Source: Clostridia bacterium (GTDB taxonomy: Bacteria > Bacillota > Clostridia > Christensenellales > Borkfalkiaceae). From it: a stretch of DNA of 64,000 nt. Shown piece by piece: positions 37,637 through 47,521 of the stretch. A program made the position numbers and the translations under genes. A model generated the notes under the pieces. The model did not search any database. It worked only from the letters and a program-made list of their open reading frames with translations, and was not told where the DNA came from. Where the stretch lies: positions 1 to 64,000 of the forward strand of contig JAFTWU010000017.1 in assembly GCA_017465145.1 (NCBI GenBank), read 5' to 3'. Position 1 is the stretch's first letter. Each line of letters opens with the position of its first letter.

Positions 37637-39511
37637 ATGAAAACCACGCTTAAGCTTAATTTTAAGGTAGACGAACAATTCTTAAACGGTGTTAAAAACC
37701 TTCAAAAAGCACTTAACTTTTGCATCGCTGAAGACGGGGTAGAAGTAGTTGCTGTTGAAGGCGATAAAGTCGGTGTAATGCTAAACGATAATAAAGCAAT
37801 AATTTATTACGTTAAAAAACACCACTTTTTCAGGGAACTTTCCGTTCTTTGTGAAAATTTACGCGTTTCTAACGATTTTGCTATTTTTGAAGATTCCTTC
37901 TTTGAAACTATTTCTACTATGGTAGACGCATCGCGTAACGGTGCGCCTACGGTAGATGCTATGTGCAGATTCCTTGACCGTATTGCACTTATGGGCTATA
38001 ACCAAATTATGTTCTATTTAGAAGATATGTTAGAACTAGAAGGTCGCCCTTATTTTGGGCATATGCGCGGAAGATATAACGCCCAAGAAATTAAGGCTAT
38101 TGACGACTACGCTTATAACTACGGCATTGAAATCGTTCCTTGTTTAGAATGCTACGGGCATATGGAAAAATATTTAATTTGGCCTGAAGCAGATGCTATT
38201 AGAGATACATCTTCAGTTATGCTTGCAAGGGAAGAAAAGACCTTTGAATTCGTTGAACTTTTAGTTTCAACGGCTAGAAAATGCTTTAGAAGTAATAATA
38301 TCCATATCGGCATGGACGAAGCGTGGGATATGGGTAGGGGCGTTTTCTTAACCAAAAACGGTTACGTTCCGCCATTTGAAATCTTTACCGAATATATGGA
38401 AAGATTGATTGCTATCACAGATAAATACGGCTTTACCGCTTATATGTGGAGCGATATGTATTTTAGAATTTGTGATAAGAGCGGCAATCAATTATACTAT
38501 GAAAAAGAAACGGAAATTCCTAAGGAAATTGCTGATAAAATTCCCGCTGGTGTAAAACTAGTGTTTTGGCATTACGGCGAAGGTCCTTTCTGCGACGACT
38601 TTATGCTTAAAAAACATAAGGATTTAAACCGCGAAGTAATGTTTGCAGGCGGTACTTGGAGTTGGATAGGGCATTTCCCAGACCACGACCACACTATGAT
38701 GACAAACAAGTTTTCTTTGCAAGCGTGCCGTAATAACGACGTAAAAGAAGCAATGCTTACTTTGTGGTTTAACGACAATATGGAATGCAATCTTTTTGCT
38801 AACCTTTTCGACCTTTCTTACTTTGCAGAACTTTGCTATAATAAAGACGTTACCGATAAGCAATTAAGGTCAAGATTTTATGCTACTACCGGTTGTGATT
38901 ACGATGCTTTCTACGCTATGCAGTTCTATCACAATAAATTTGAAGAAGGCGAAACCTATGCTAACTATAACCACCGTTATTTAGGTAAGCCACTATTTTG
39001 GCAAGATATTTTAGAAGGTTTATACGACAGCCACTTGTTTGCAAGACCTATGAGCGCGCACTATAAAAAGAACGCGGAATTTATGAAAAATTACATTAAA
39101 TTAAACGATGATTTTTCATATTTATATAAACTTGCTTACGCGGTATTCGATTATTTAGCACTTAAAACGGAAATTGCAGAAAAGTTGGTTCCCGCCTATA
39201 AAAATAATGATTTAAAAACTCTTAAAACAATTGCTAAAAAGTTGTTGCCCGCACTTCTTGTAAAGGCGGTAAAGGTTAAGACAGTTCATAAGAAAGTTTG
39301 GTTTAACGATAATAAGACTATCGGTTGGTGCAACCTTGATATTCGTTACGGTGGCGTTATTGCCAGATGTCAAACGGCTATCGAACAATTAAACGATTAC
39401 TTAAATGGCAAGATTGATAAAATTGACGGCTTAGAAGTTGAAAGATTAACAAAACCTTTATCTGGTTTTATAGGTTACAACCGTATTTCTTCACCGAACT
39501 TAAAAACTTAA
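37637..39511 (+). CDS. Cytoplasmic GH20 beta-N-acetylhexosaminidase
   Basis: This 624-residue protein has an N-terminal alpha/beta domain (about 1-85) and a GH20-type TIM barrel. The barrel has PCLECYGHMEKYL and HIGMDEAWDMG, whose D227-E228 is the catalytic Asp-Glu pair for substrate-assisted cleavage. YMWSDMYF and TWSWIGHF supply aromatic pocket residues. No signal peptide is present, so it acts on imported N-acetylhexosaminides from host or cell-wall glycans. GGGAGAAA precedes ATG 37637. The C-terminal 150 residues are a helical domain of unknown role. Confidence 0.85.
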   Translation: MKTTLKLNFKVDEQFLNGVKNLQKALNFCIAEDGVEVVAVEGDKVGVMLNDNKAIIYYVKKHHFFRELSVLCENLRVSNDFAIFEDSFFETISTMVDASRNGAPTVDAMCRFLDRIALMGYNQIMFYLEDMLELEGRPYFGHMRGRYNAQEIKAIDDYAYNYGIEIVPCLECYGHMEKYLIWPEADAIRDTSSVMLAREEKTFEFVELLVSTARKCFRSNNIHIGMDEAWDMGRGVFLTKNGYVPPFEIFTEYMERLIAITDKYGFTAYMWSDMYFRICDKSGNQLYYEKETEIPKEIADKIPAGVKLVFWHYGEGPFCDDFMLKKHKDLNREVMFAGGTWSWIGHFPDHDHTMMTNKFSLQACRNNDVKEAMLTLWFNDNMECNLFANLFDLSYFAELCYNKDVTDKQLRSRFYATTGCDYDAFYAMQFYHNKFEEGETYANYNHRYLGKPLFWQDILEGLYDSHLFARPMSAHYKKNAEFMKNYIKLNDDFSYLYKLAYAVFDYLALKTEIAEKLVPAYKNNDLKTLKTIAKKLLPALLVKAVKVKTVHKKVWFNDNKTIGWCNLDIRYGGVIARCQTAIEQLNDYLNGKIDKIDGLEVERLTKPLSGFIGYNRISSPNLKT

Positions 39512-39565
39512 TATAGGGCGGGGAAGAATAAATTAATCTAAAATTTTATTAGATGCTCATTAATG

Positions 39566-39602
39566 AAAAAACAGGCAAAAATTTTGCCTGTTTTTTATTT
39601 TT
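39566..39602 (+). terminator. Terminator after the GH20 gene
   Basis: AAAAACAGGCAAAA and TTTTGCCTGTTTTTT form a long stem over a 1-nt core loop region, followed by a T-rich tract. Confidence 0.85.
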
Positions 39603-39617
39603 ATTTTCAATAATCTG

Positions 39618-39646
39618 TTGTAAATTAATAATAATTATGTTATTAT
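39618..39646 (+). promoter_or_regulatory. Promoter of the hexuronate operon
   Basis: TTGTAA (39618-39623) and TATTAT (39641-39646) are 17 bp apart, giving about 65 nt of leader to uxaB. Confidence 0.6.
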
Positions 39647-39716
39647 TAAAAGCGATAGGCAAAATTATAAGCCTATAAAAAATTTTACTGCTAAATCATT
39701 TTATAAGGAGAGAAAA

Positions 39717-41102
39717 ATGACAAAGGTTTTACAGTTTGGTGAAGGTAACTTTCTTCGTACTTTCGTAGATGCATACTTTCAAACTTTAAAAGAAGAAGGT
39801 GGCGATTATCAAGTTAATATCGTTAAGCCCATTTCTTTTGGCTCACTTGAAAATTTTGCAAAACAAAATAACAAGTATCATATCGTATTGCGCGGTGTTA
39901 AAGACGGTGTTGCCGTTGAAACTCCTTACGCTATCGACGTTTTAGGTCAAGTTCTTTGCCCGTTTGAAAATATGGACGCCGTTAACGCGTTATTTACCGA
40001 TAAAGAACTTAAGGTAATCGTTTCTAACACTACCGAAGCAGGTATTTGCTATAACGGTAACGATAAATTTGATGACTTTGCTGGAATTACTTTCCCCGCA
40101 AAATTAACTAAATTTTTATTGCACCGCTTTAACACTTTAGGTGGTAGCAAGGAAACCGGTTTATATTTTCTCCCTGTAGAACTTATAGATAACAACGCTG
40201 ATGAACTTAAAAAATGTGTAGATAAATACATTGAACTTTGGAATTTACCCGCAGAATTTAAGGCTTGGAACGACAGCGCAAACTTCTATTGCAACACTTT
40301 GGTTGACCGTATCGTTTCTGGTCACCCCAAGACCGACGCTGAAAGACAACACTTAGAAGAAGTTTTAGGCGAAAAAGACCTTCTTGTTTCCGTTGGTGAA
40401 CCTTTCGGTTTATGGGCGGTTGAAAAGAAAGGCGATATTGCCGACTATATTAAAGAAGGCGTACATAATATCGAAGTTGTATTAACCAATAATATTACGT
40501 ATTACAAAAAACGTAAAGTTCGCGTTCTTAACGGCAGTCATACAAACATCGTTCCCGCAGGTTTATGGCTTGGCGCTGTAACCGTTGACCAATGTATGAG
40601 TGATGAAAGTTTATACGCTTTCTTAGACGGTGCGTTAAAAGATGAAATTATTCCTTTCGTTTCAGACGATATCGCTGCAACCACGGGTTTTGCTGAAAGC
40701 GTTAAAGAAAGATTTAGAAATCCATATTTAAATCACCAATTAATTAGTATTGCACTTAACAGTATTTCTAAGTGGAGAGCAAGGGTATTACCCAGCTTTA
40801 GCGATTATTATGCTAAAAACGGCAAGATTGCACCCTTACTTACTATCGGTTTCTCTTATTTAATGATGATTTATTCAAGCATTAAACAAGACGGTGACAA
40901 ATACACGGTTGCACTTCCTTCTAGAACGGTTGAAATTAAAGATGACAAACCTTATCTAGATTTCTTTGCAAACGGTGGCTCTGTTGTAGACTTTATGAAA
41001 GATGAAAACGTTTGGGGCGAAGATTTAAGCAAATACGAAGGTTTTGTAGATGCTGTAAACGCTAACTTAACTGCAATTAAAAACGGAACTAAACTTATAT
41101 GA
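39717..41102 (+). CDS. uxaB: Tagaturonate reductase (altronate oxidoreductase)
   Basis: This 461-residue member of the mannitol-dehydrogenase family reduces tagaturonate to altronate with NADH. The start VLQFGEGNFLRTFVDAYF carries the dinucleotide loop. KVRVLNGSHTNIVPAG is the catalytic lysine region, and LYFLPVELIDNNADEL is typical. AAGGAGAGA precedes ATG 39717. It opens the operon and overlaps uxaA by 4 bp. Confidence 0.92.
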   Translation: MTKVLQFGEGNFLRTFVDAYFQTLKEEGGDYQVNIVKPISFGSLENFAKQNNKYHIVLRGVKDGVAVETPYAIDVLGQVLCPFENMDAVNALFTDKELKVIVSNTTEAGICYNGNDKFDDFAGITFPAKLTKFLLHRFNTLGGSKETGLYFLPVELIDNNADELKKCVDKYIELWNLPAEFKAWNDSANFYCNTLVDRIVSGHPKTDAERQHLEEVLGEKDLLVSVGEPFGLWAVEKKGDIADYIKEGVHNIEVVLTNNITYYKKRKVRVLNGSHTNIVPAGLWLGAVTVDQCMSDESLYAFLDGALKDEIIPFVSDDIAATTGFAESVKERFRNPYLNHQLISIALNSISKWRARVLPSFSDYYAKNGKIAPLLTIGFSYLMMIYSSIKQDGDKYTVALPSRTVEIKDDKPYLDFFANGGSVVDFMKDENVWGEDLSKYEGFVDAVNANLTAIKNGTKLI

Positions 41103-42502
41103 AAAACTGTGTAATTATTAACAAAAAAGATAACGTCGGTATCAGTTTAAATGGTACCGACACCATACCCGCTGGGCATAAATTTGCCTTGCGGGATATT
41201 TCTTGTGGCGATTTAGTTATTAAATATGGCGAAATTATCGGTCGTGCTACTAGCGACATTAAGGAAGGCGAATGGGTGCATACTCATAACGTTAAATCTC
41301 ACCTTGATGAAGATATGGCGTATTCTTATAACTATCACGCAGAAAGTTACCCAGCAACTAGCATGACTTTCAAAGGTTTTAAGAGAAGTCGTGGCAGGGC
41401 AGGTATAAGAAACGAAATTTACATTATTCCAACCGTTGGCTGTGTTAACGACGTTTGTATTAGAATGGAAAAGGCTGCTCAAAAATACGTTCAAGGTAGT
41501 ATTGACGGAATTTTTGCACTTACCCATCAATTTGGTTGCAGTCAACTTGGTGAAGATAACGATAATATTAAAAAACTTCTTTGCGGTGTTGCTCTTAACC
41601 CCAACGCCACCTTCGTTTTATTCGTTGGTTTAGGTTGTGAAAACAATACCTTGGCGGGCGTTAAGGAATATATGCTTGAAAAAGGTGCAACTAACTGTGA
41701 ATTTTTTAACTGTCAAGACGTTGAAGATGAATTATCTTACGGCCTAGATATCATTAAAAGTTTTGCAGATAAGGCGAAAGACCTTGTTCGTGAAGAAATT
41801 GATATTAGCGAACTTTGTATCGGCTTAAAGTGTGGTGGTAGCGACGGTTATTCTGGTCTTACTGCTAACCCACTTGTTGGTAGAATTACCGATAGAATAG
41901 TTGCTGCAGGCGGTAGCGCTATTTTAACCGAGGTTCCCGAAATGTTCGGCGCAGAACAACTTTTAATGAATAAGTGTAAAGATAAAGAAACTTATGAAAG
42001 ATTTCTTAAAATGATAGTTGATTTTAAGGCTTTCTATACTAAAAACGGTTTCCCCGTATATGAAAACCCAAGTCCAGGCAACAAAAAAGGCGGTATAACC
42101 ACCTTAGAAGAAAAATCTTTGGGTTGCGTTGAAAAGGCTGGTAGTACGGAAATTAAAGACGTTCTAATGTATGGTGACCAAGTTCGCGAAAAGGGTGTTT
42201 CTGCTCTTAACGCGCCTGGTAACGATTTAATTGCCGCAACGGCTCTTGCTGCAAGCGGTTGCCAAGTCGTATTATTCACTACGGGGCGTGGCACGCCTTT
42301 CTCAACTTTCGTTCCCACAATGAAAATTGCAACGAACGAACGCATTGCGGAATTTAAGAATAATTGGATAGATTTCTGTGCTTATAGCATGGATGAAGAC
42401 GCACTTTTAGACCTTTTAATTAAAACGGTTAACGGGGAATATAAGTGCAAGAGTGAAGACGTTCGCGAAATTGCTTTCTATAAAACCGGTGTAACACTAT
42501 GA
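41099..42502 (+). CDS. uxaA: Altronate dehydratase
   Basis: This 467-residue UxaA dehydrates altronate to 2-keto-3-deoxygluconate. The N-terminal SAF domain holds VHTHNVKSHL. The C-terminal dehydratase domain has THQFGCSQLGED, GLGCENNTL, GLKCGGSDGYSGLTANP and FTTGRGTPFSTFVPT. It is slightly shorter than E. coli UxaA (495). It overlaps the genes on both sides by 4 bp, indicating tight translational coupling with uxaB and the YitT gene. Confidence 0.93.
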   Translation: MKNCVIINKKDNVGISLNGTDTIPAGHKFALRDISCGDLVIKYGEIIGRATSDIKEGEWVHTHNVKSHLDEDMAYSYNYHAESYPATSMTFKGFKRSRGRAGIRNEIYIIPTVGCVNDVCIRMEKAAQKYVQGSIDGIFALTHQFGCSQLGEDNDNIKKLLCGVALNPNATFVLFVGLGCENNTLAGVKEYMLEKGATNCEFFNCQDVEDELSYGLDIIKSFADKAKDLVREEIDISELCIGLKCGGSDGYSGLTANPLVGRITDRIVAAGGSAILTEVPEMFGAEQLLMNKCKDKETYERFLKMIVDFKAFYTKNGFPVYENPSPGNKKGGITTLEEKSLGCVEKAGSTEIKDVLMYGDQVREKGVSALNAPGNDLIAATALAASGCQVVLFTTGRGTPFSTFVPTMKIATNERIAEFKNNWIDFCAYSMDEDALLDLLIKTVNGEYKCKSEDVREIAFYKTGVTL

Positions 42503-43452
42503 GTACTTTAGAAAAAAAACGTTTGTCTAAGGCAGACGTTCTTAAAGAAGTTAAGGGCTATATTTTTATGGTTCTTGGCTGTATTGCTTACGGCGCTAGT
42601 ACGAGTTTATTTTTAGCGCCAAATAGCATCGTTGCCGGTGGCGTAACCGGTCTTGCCGTAATTATAAATATTCTTGTTGATAAACTTCCTATCGGTATAA
42701 TTTCAATCGTAATAAACTTGCCTATACTTATATTTGGAATTAGATATCAAGGCTGGAAATTTATTATTCGTTGTTTGATTACTATTGTAACCCTTGGTTT
42801 AGTTACCGACTTGATTCAATATTTGAATATTTATATCCGTCAAGGCGTTGATTTGCCACTTACCGACGACGGCGTTCTTGCCGCTTTATACGGTGGCGTT
42901 TGCCAAGGTATCGGTATTGGTTTATTCGTAAGATTTCAATTCTCAAGCGGTGGGACTGAACTTCTAGCACGTTTAATTTCTAGATTGGTTAAAGTAATAA
43001 ATATTCCCGTTATTTTGGGTATATTAGACGGAATTATTGTAATTGCCGGTGCTTTCGTTACAAAAAATCCACAAAACATGCTTTACGCACTTATCGTCGT
43101 TTTCGTAAGCACGAAGGTGTCGGAAATCGTTCTAGTCGGTGTAGATAAGTCAAAACTTTGCATTATTATTACCGATAAAGGTGAAGAACTTTCAAAAACG
43201 CTTATCGAAAACAGCCCGCGTGGCGTAACTATGCTTGAAGGCGAAGGTATGTACACGCATAAAGAACACAACGTTTTATTAACATGTGTTAAAAATAATC
43301 AACTACCTAAACTTAAACAGTTGGTAAGTAGCGTTGATGAAAAAGCGTTTATTATAATTAACGATTCAGTTGAAGTTCGTGGACAAGGTTTCCAAGCGTT
43401 AAAGGAAGCTGAGAGCGAAATTCAAAAAAGAAAAAATTCAAAGAAGGTTTAA
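42499..43452 (+). CDS. YitT family membrane protein (DUF161 + DUF2179), copy 1
   Basis: This 317-residue protein has five or six membrane segments in the first 210 residues (GYIFMVLGCIAYGASTSLFL, LPIGIISIVINLPILIFGI, IPVILGILDGIIVIAGAF and others). A soluble DUF2179 domain forms the last 90 (GVTMLEGEGMYTHKEHNVLL). YitT proteins are membrane proteins of unsettled function. It overlaps uxaA by 4 bp and precedes uxaC by 1 bp, so it is an integral part of the uronate operon. A role in hexuronate uptake or product export is inferred from context. Confidence 0.88.
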   Translation: MSTLEKKRLSKADVLKEVKGYIFMVLGCIAYGASTSLFLAPNSIVAGGVTGLAVIINILVDKLPIGIISIVINLPILIFGIRYQGWKFIIRCLITIVTLGLVTDLIQYLNIYIRQGVDLPLTDDGVLAALYGGVCQGIGIGLFVRFQFSSGGTELLARLISRLVKVINIPVILGILDGIIVIAGAFVTKNPQNMLYALIVVFVSTKVSEIVLVGVDKSKLCIIITDKGEELSKTLIENSPRGVTMLEGEGMYTHKEHNVLLTCVKNNQLPKLKQLVSSVDEKAFIIINDSVEVRGQGFQALKEAESEIQKRKNSKKV

Positions 43453-43453
43453 T

Positions 43454-44842
43454 ATGAGTTACATTAAAGAAGATTTCTTACTTAACAACAAAACGGCAGT
43501 AAAACTTTATAACGATTATGCAAGCAAAATGCCTATATTCGACTATCATTGCCACTTGCCCGAAAAACAAATTTTAGAAAATGCTTGCTTTAACGATATT
43601 TTTGAAATTTGGCTTAAAGGTGACCATTATAAATGGCGTTTAATGCGTAACTATGGTATTAACGAAGAATTTATAACGGGTGATAAGTCAAATAAAGAAA
43701 AATTCTTAACCTATTGCAAGGTTTTGGGTACGGCGTTCGGCAACCCCTTATATCATTGGTCACAAGTTGAACTTAAAGAATTTTTCAACTGTGAAATTGA
43801 AATTAACGAAGCTAATGCGGAACTTATTTGGGATTGGTGTAACGAATACATTAAACTAAATAAAATTACCCCACAAAGCCTTATTGAAAAATCTAACGTT
43901 AAAGTTATTTTTACCACTAACGAAGTGTTTGATGATTTAACTACCTTTGAAAAAATAGCAAAGAAAGATTATAAATTTAAGGTTATTCCCGCTTTCCGTG
44001 CGGATAAGATTATGAATATTGATGCTGCACCATATTGCGATTATATTAAAATTTTAAGCGAACAAACACTTGAAATTAAAGATATTTGTGACCTTGAAAA
44101 AGCGTTAGAAATGCGCCTTAACGAATTTATTAAGGTTGGCACTACCGCAAGTGATATTGCGCTAGAACGCGTTTATACCGTAAGCGAAAAAGAAGATGCT
44201 AATAAAGTTTTGGTTAAAGTTTTAGCAGGTAATAAGCCTACCGAACAAGAAACCGAAGTGTTCAAAGGTTACTTTACCTATTTCCTTATGAAACTTTATG
44301 CTAGATATAAAATTGCAACTGAACTTCACGTTGGCGCAATGAGAAATAACAACACGGCAATGCTTAACAAACTTGGTTTAGACACGGGTTTTGATAGCAT
44401 TTCAGATGATAACAGCATTAAAAATATGTCAAGGTTGTTCGATAAACTAGATAGTGAACAATCACTTCCTAAGACCGTCGTATTCAACCTTAATCCAAAA
44501 ATGAATAGCGAAATTATGACTTTGCTTGGTTGTTTCCAAAGTGACGAAGCAAAGGGTAAAATTCAATACGGTCCTGCTTGGTGGTTCTTAGATAACAAAA
44601 TCGGTATGGAAAAACACCTTGAAGATTTAACCGCAACCGGGCATATTGCTACCTTTATCGGTATGCTTACCGACAGTCGTTCACTTCTTTCATATCCAAG
44701 ACACCACTACTTTAGAAGAATTTTGTGCAACTATCTTGGCGATATGATGGAAAAAGGCGAAATGACTTCTGATATCGCGTTCGTTGGCAAGGTTGTAGAA
44801 GATATTTGCTATAATAACGCAATTAAATATTTAGGCATGTAA
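43454..44842 (+). CDS. uxaC: Uronate isomerase
   Basis: This 462-residue amidohydrolase-superfamily enzyme interconverts galacturonate/tagaturonate and glucuronate/fructuronate. The metal-binding FDYHCHLPEKQI, GDHYKWRLMRNYG, ATELHVGAMRNNN and LTDSRSLLSYPRHHYFRR segments are diagnostic. It starts 1 bp after the first YitT gene. It supplies the first step of the pathway encoded here, despite being the fourth gene. Confidence 0.95.
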   Translation: MSYIKEDFLLNNKTAVKLYNDYASKMPIFDYHCHLPEKQILENACFNDIFEIWLKGDHYKWRLMRNYGINEEFITGDKSNKEKFLTYCKVLGTAFGNPLYHWSQVELKEFFNCEIEINEANAELIWDWCNEYIKLNKITPQSLIEKSNVKVIFTTNEVFDDLTTFEKIAKKDYKFKVIPAFRADKIMNIDAAPYCDYIKILSEQTLEIKDICDLEKALEMRLNEFIKVGTTASDIALERVYTVSEKEDANKVLVKVLAGNKPTEQETEVFKGYFTYFLMKLYARYKIATELHVGAMRNNNTAMLNKLGLDTGFDSISDDNSIKNMSRLFDKLDSEQSLPKTVVFNLNPKMNSEIMTLLGCFQSDEAKGKIQYGPAWWFLDNKIGMEKHLEDLTATGHIATFIGMLTDSRSLLSYPRHHYFRRILCNYLGDMMEKGEMTSDIAFVGKVVEDICYNNAIKYLGM

Positions 44843-44871
44843 TTAATTCCTAAAACATAAGGGGAAATTCA

Positions 44872-45807
44872 ATGAGTACTGATAGTATTCAAGATGGTTC
44901 TAACGTAAAGAACAAACAAGACAAGGGAAATTTAGTTAAACAATGGCTTTTAGATATTTTAATTGCCGTTGTTGCTGGGCTTATCGTTGGCACGGCATAC
45001 TATTTTTTTCAAAACAGTAACGGTTTTGCCCCCGGTGGCGTTGGTGGTTTAGCCACTATTACTTACCATCTGCTAGGGCAAAAAGGTATAGAACTTAGTT
45101 GGGCGATATTAATGGTGTCGTTCAACGTGCCTATATTTATCCTAGTAAGCATTTTCGTCAATAGAAGGCTTGGTATTTTATTGATTATTTACATGCTTGT
45201 TCAGTCCTTTTCTACCTACCTATTTGAATTGCTTAATTGGAAACCGTATTGTGCGGCAAATAACGGTGAAGATTTTGTTATCGTTTTTGCTTGTATAGCT
45301 ACGGGCGTTATATCTGGTATAGGCTTTTCGCTTATGCTAAAAAGGTTTGGCGCAAGCGGTGGTACTTATGCAATTTCTGCAATAATTAAACGTTTTAGGC
45401 CCGCTATCAATATTGCATACGTTTCCTTTATTATGGACGCTTCTGTCGTTGCTATTGCATTTTTTGTATACGGCATGCGCGTAACCCCCGTAATTTGCAC
45501 CTTACTTAACTTATTTATTGCAAACATCGTGGTGGATTACGGTTTGCAAGGTATTAAAAACGGTTATAAATTTGAAATTATAACTGATAAACCCGAAGAA
45601 ATTTCCACCGTGCTTTTACAAGAATTAAAACACGGGGTAACAGAAATAAGGGTAACAGGTATGTACTCTCATACCGATAAATATATGCTCGTTTGTATCA
45701 TAAGAAAGAAACAAGTGGGCGATATGATGAGAATTCTTAAAAAATATCCGGGCACTTTTGCTAGTTTTACTAAAGTTAACGAAGTGTTTGGTAGATTTGC
45801 AAAATAA
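44872..45807 (+). CDS. YitT family membrane protein (DUF161 + DUF2179), copy 2
   Basis: This 311-residue protein has a polar N-terminal tail of about 20 residues, five or six membrane segments (ILIAVVAGLIVGTAYYFF, WAILMVSFNVPIFILVSIF and others) and a C-terminal DUF2179 domain (GVTEIRVTGMYSHTDKYMLV). It shares the domain plan of the first YitT gene but is clearly diverged, so it is not a recent tandem duplicate. It sits between uxaC and eda. The two may form a hetero-oligomer; this is inference. Confidence 0.88.
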   Translation: MSTDSIQDGSNVKNKQDKGNLVKQWLLDILIAVVAGLIVGTAYYFFQNSNGFAPGGVGGLATITYHLLGQKGIELSWAILMVSFNVPIFILVSIFVNRRLGILLIIYMLVQSFSTYLFELLNWKPYCAANNGEDFVIVFACIATGVISGIGFSLMLKRFGASGGTYAISAIIKRFRPAINIAYVSFIMDASVVAIAFFVYGMRVTPVICTLLNLFIANIVVDYGLQGIKNGYKFEIITDKPEEISTVLLQELKHGVTEIRVTGMYSHTDKYMLVCIIRKKQVGDMMRILKKYPGTFASFTKVNEVFGRFAK

Positions 45808-45826
45808 TTACTATAAGAGGTGAAAA

Positions 45827-46396
45827 ATGGATAAAGTTATACCCGTTGTTGTCATCAAAGAACTTGGTGATACTGAAAAGACTTTGCAAGCGTTAATCGA
45901 CGGCGGTATTAACTGTGCGGAAATTACCTTCCGTACCGCTTGTGCTGCAGATGCTATTAAACTTGCAACTGAAAAGTTCCCCGAAATGAACGTTGGTGCT
46001 GGCACGGTTATTAATGCTGAGCAATGCAAAAAAGCATTAAAATGCGGTGCTAAATTTATCGTTTCTCCGGGGCTTTCTAAAGACGTTGCTAAAATTTGCG
46101 AAAAGGCAAACGTACCTTATTATCCCGGTTGCGTAACGCCTACTGAAATTATGGCGGCACTTGACCTTGGTATTAATATCGTAAAATTCTTCCCCGCGAA
46201 CGTTTACGGCGGGCTAAAGGCATTAAAAGCACTTGCTGCACCCTTCCCACAAATTAAATTTATTCCAACAGGTGGGGTAGATTTAAGCAATTTAGCAGAA
46301 TTTATTGCATTTGAAAAAGTTTACGCTGTCGGCGGTAGTTTTATGATGAAGGGCGACATCGTTGGAAATTGTAAGGAGATTAATAAAATACTATGA
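45827..46396 (+). CDS. eda: KDPG/KHG aldolase
   Basis: This 189-residue class I aldolase cleaves 2-keto-3-deoxy-6-phosphogluconate to pyruvate and glyceraldehyde-3-phosphate. The catalytic E32 is in CAEITFRTA, and the Schiff-base K120 is in INIVKFFPAN. GAGTVINAEQ and PTGGVDLSNL are typical. It is a little shorter than the usual 205-215. AGAGGTG precedes ATG 45827, and it overlaps kdgK by 4 bp. Confidence 0.95.
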   Translation: MDKVIPVVVIKELGDTEKTLQALIDGGINCAEITFRTACAADAIKLATEKFPEMNVGAGTVINAEQCKKALKCGAKFIVSPGLSKDVAKICEKANVPYYPGCVTPTEIMAALDLGINIVKFFPANVYGGLKALKALAAPFPQIKFIPTGGVDLSNLAEFIAFEKVYAVGGSFMMKGDIVGNCKEINKIL

Positions 46397-47415
46397 AAAA
46401 AGTTGTAACCTTTGGTGAATTGATGTTAAGGCTTGCGCCTGAAAACTATTTAAGATTTGTTCAAAGCGACAAATTAGAAGCAACTTTCGGCGGTGCTGAA
46501 GCAAACGTTGCTGTAAGTTTAGCAAACTACGGCGTTCACGCTTGTTTCGTTTCTAAACTTCCCACTCACGAAATAGGTCAAGCGGCAGTTAATTCTATGC
46601 GTAAATACGGCGTAGATACTTCACTTGTTGTTCGTGGTGGTGATAGGGTTGGTATTTATTACTGTGAAAAAGGCGCTAGTCAACGTCCTTCAAAAGTAAT
46701 TTACGACCGCGCTTATTCATCTATCTCTCAAGCAAAAGCAGAAGATTTTGATTGGGACAAGATTTTTGACGGTGCTGAATGGTTCCACTTTACCGGTATT
46801 ACACCCGCACTTTCAGATGAAGTTGCAAATATTTGCCTAATCGCTGCTAAAAAGGCTAATGAACTTGGCATTAAAGTTTCTTGTGACCTTAACTTCCGTA
46901 AAAAATTATGGAGCAAGGAAAAAGCAGGTAAAGTAATGGGTGAACTTTGCCACTATATCAACTATTGTATTGCAAATGAAGAAGACGCTAAAGACGTTTT
47001 TGGTATTGAAGCGGACGATACCGATATCAATACGGGTAAACTTAACCACGACGGTTATATTTCAGTTGCTAAAAAACTTACCGATAGATTTGGCTTTAAA
47101 GGTGTTGCAATTACCTTGCGTGAAAGCCTTTCAGCAAACGATAATAATTGGAGCGGTATGCTCTATATTGACGGCAAGGCATATTTCTCTAAAAAATACG
47201 CTATGCATATCGTTGACAGAGTTGGCGGTGGCGATAGTTTCGGCGGTGGGCTTATCTATTCACTACTTAACGGTTTCGAACCCCAAAAGGCAATCGACTT
47301 TGCTATTGCGGCAAGTTGCTTAAAGCACTCTATTGAAGGCGACTTTAACCTTGTTAGCGTTGCTGAAGTAACTGCTCTTGCTGAAGGTAATGCAAGCGGT
47401 AGAGTTCAAAGATAG
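46393..47415 (+). CDS. kdgK: 2-keto-3-deoxygluconate kinase (PfkB family)
   Basis: This 340-residue ribokinase-type sugar kinase phosphorylates KDG to KDPG for the aldolase encoded just upstream. FGELMLRLAPE at the start, FGGAEANVAVSLANYG, the substrate-binding CDLNFRKKLW and the GGGDSFGGGL anion hole (normally GAGDxF) are visible. The anion-hole alanine is replaced by glycine. It ends the operon, before a UUCG-loop terminator. Confidence 0.93.
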   Translation: MKKVVTFGELMLRLAPENYLRFVQSDKLEATFGGAEANVAVSLANYGVHACFVSKLPTHEIGQAAVNSMRKYGVDTSLVVRGGDRVGIYYCEKGASQRPSKVIYDRAYSSISQAKAEDFDWDKIFDGAEWFHFTGITPALSDEVANICLIAAKKANELGIKVSCDLNFRKKLWSKEKAGKVMGELCHYINYCIANEEDAKDVFGIEADDTDINTGKLNHDGYISVAKKLTDRFGFKGVAITLRESLSANDNNWSGMLYIDGKAYFSKKYAMHIVDRVGGGDSFGGGLIYSLLNGFEPQKAIDFAIAASCLKHSIEGDFNLVSVAEVTALAEGNASGRVQR

Positions 47416-47445
47416 TTTTATCTTTTCACTTTTAATTTAATATAT

Positions 47446-47480
47446 AAAACGGTAACTTCGGTTGCCGTTTTTTATTTTTA
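47446..47480 (+). terminator. Terminator of the hexuronate operon (UUCG tetraloop)
   Basis: AAACGGTAAC and GTTGCCGTTT pair around a TTCG loop, followed by TTTTATTTTT. Confidence 0.9.
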
Positions 47481-47521
47481 GAGCATATTGCATCTTTAAT
47501 TTAAATATAATTTTATAAAGC

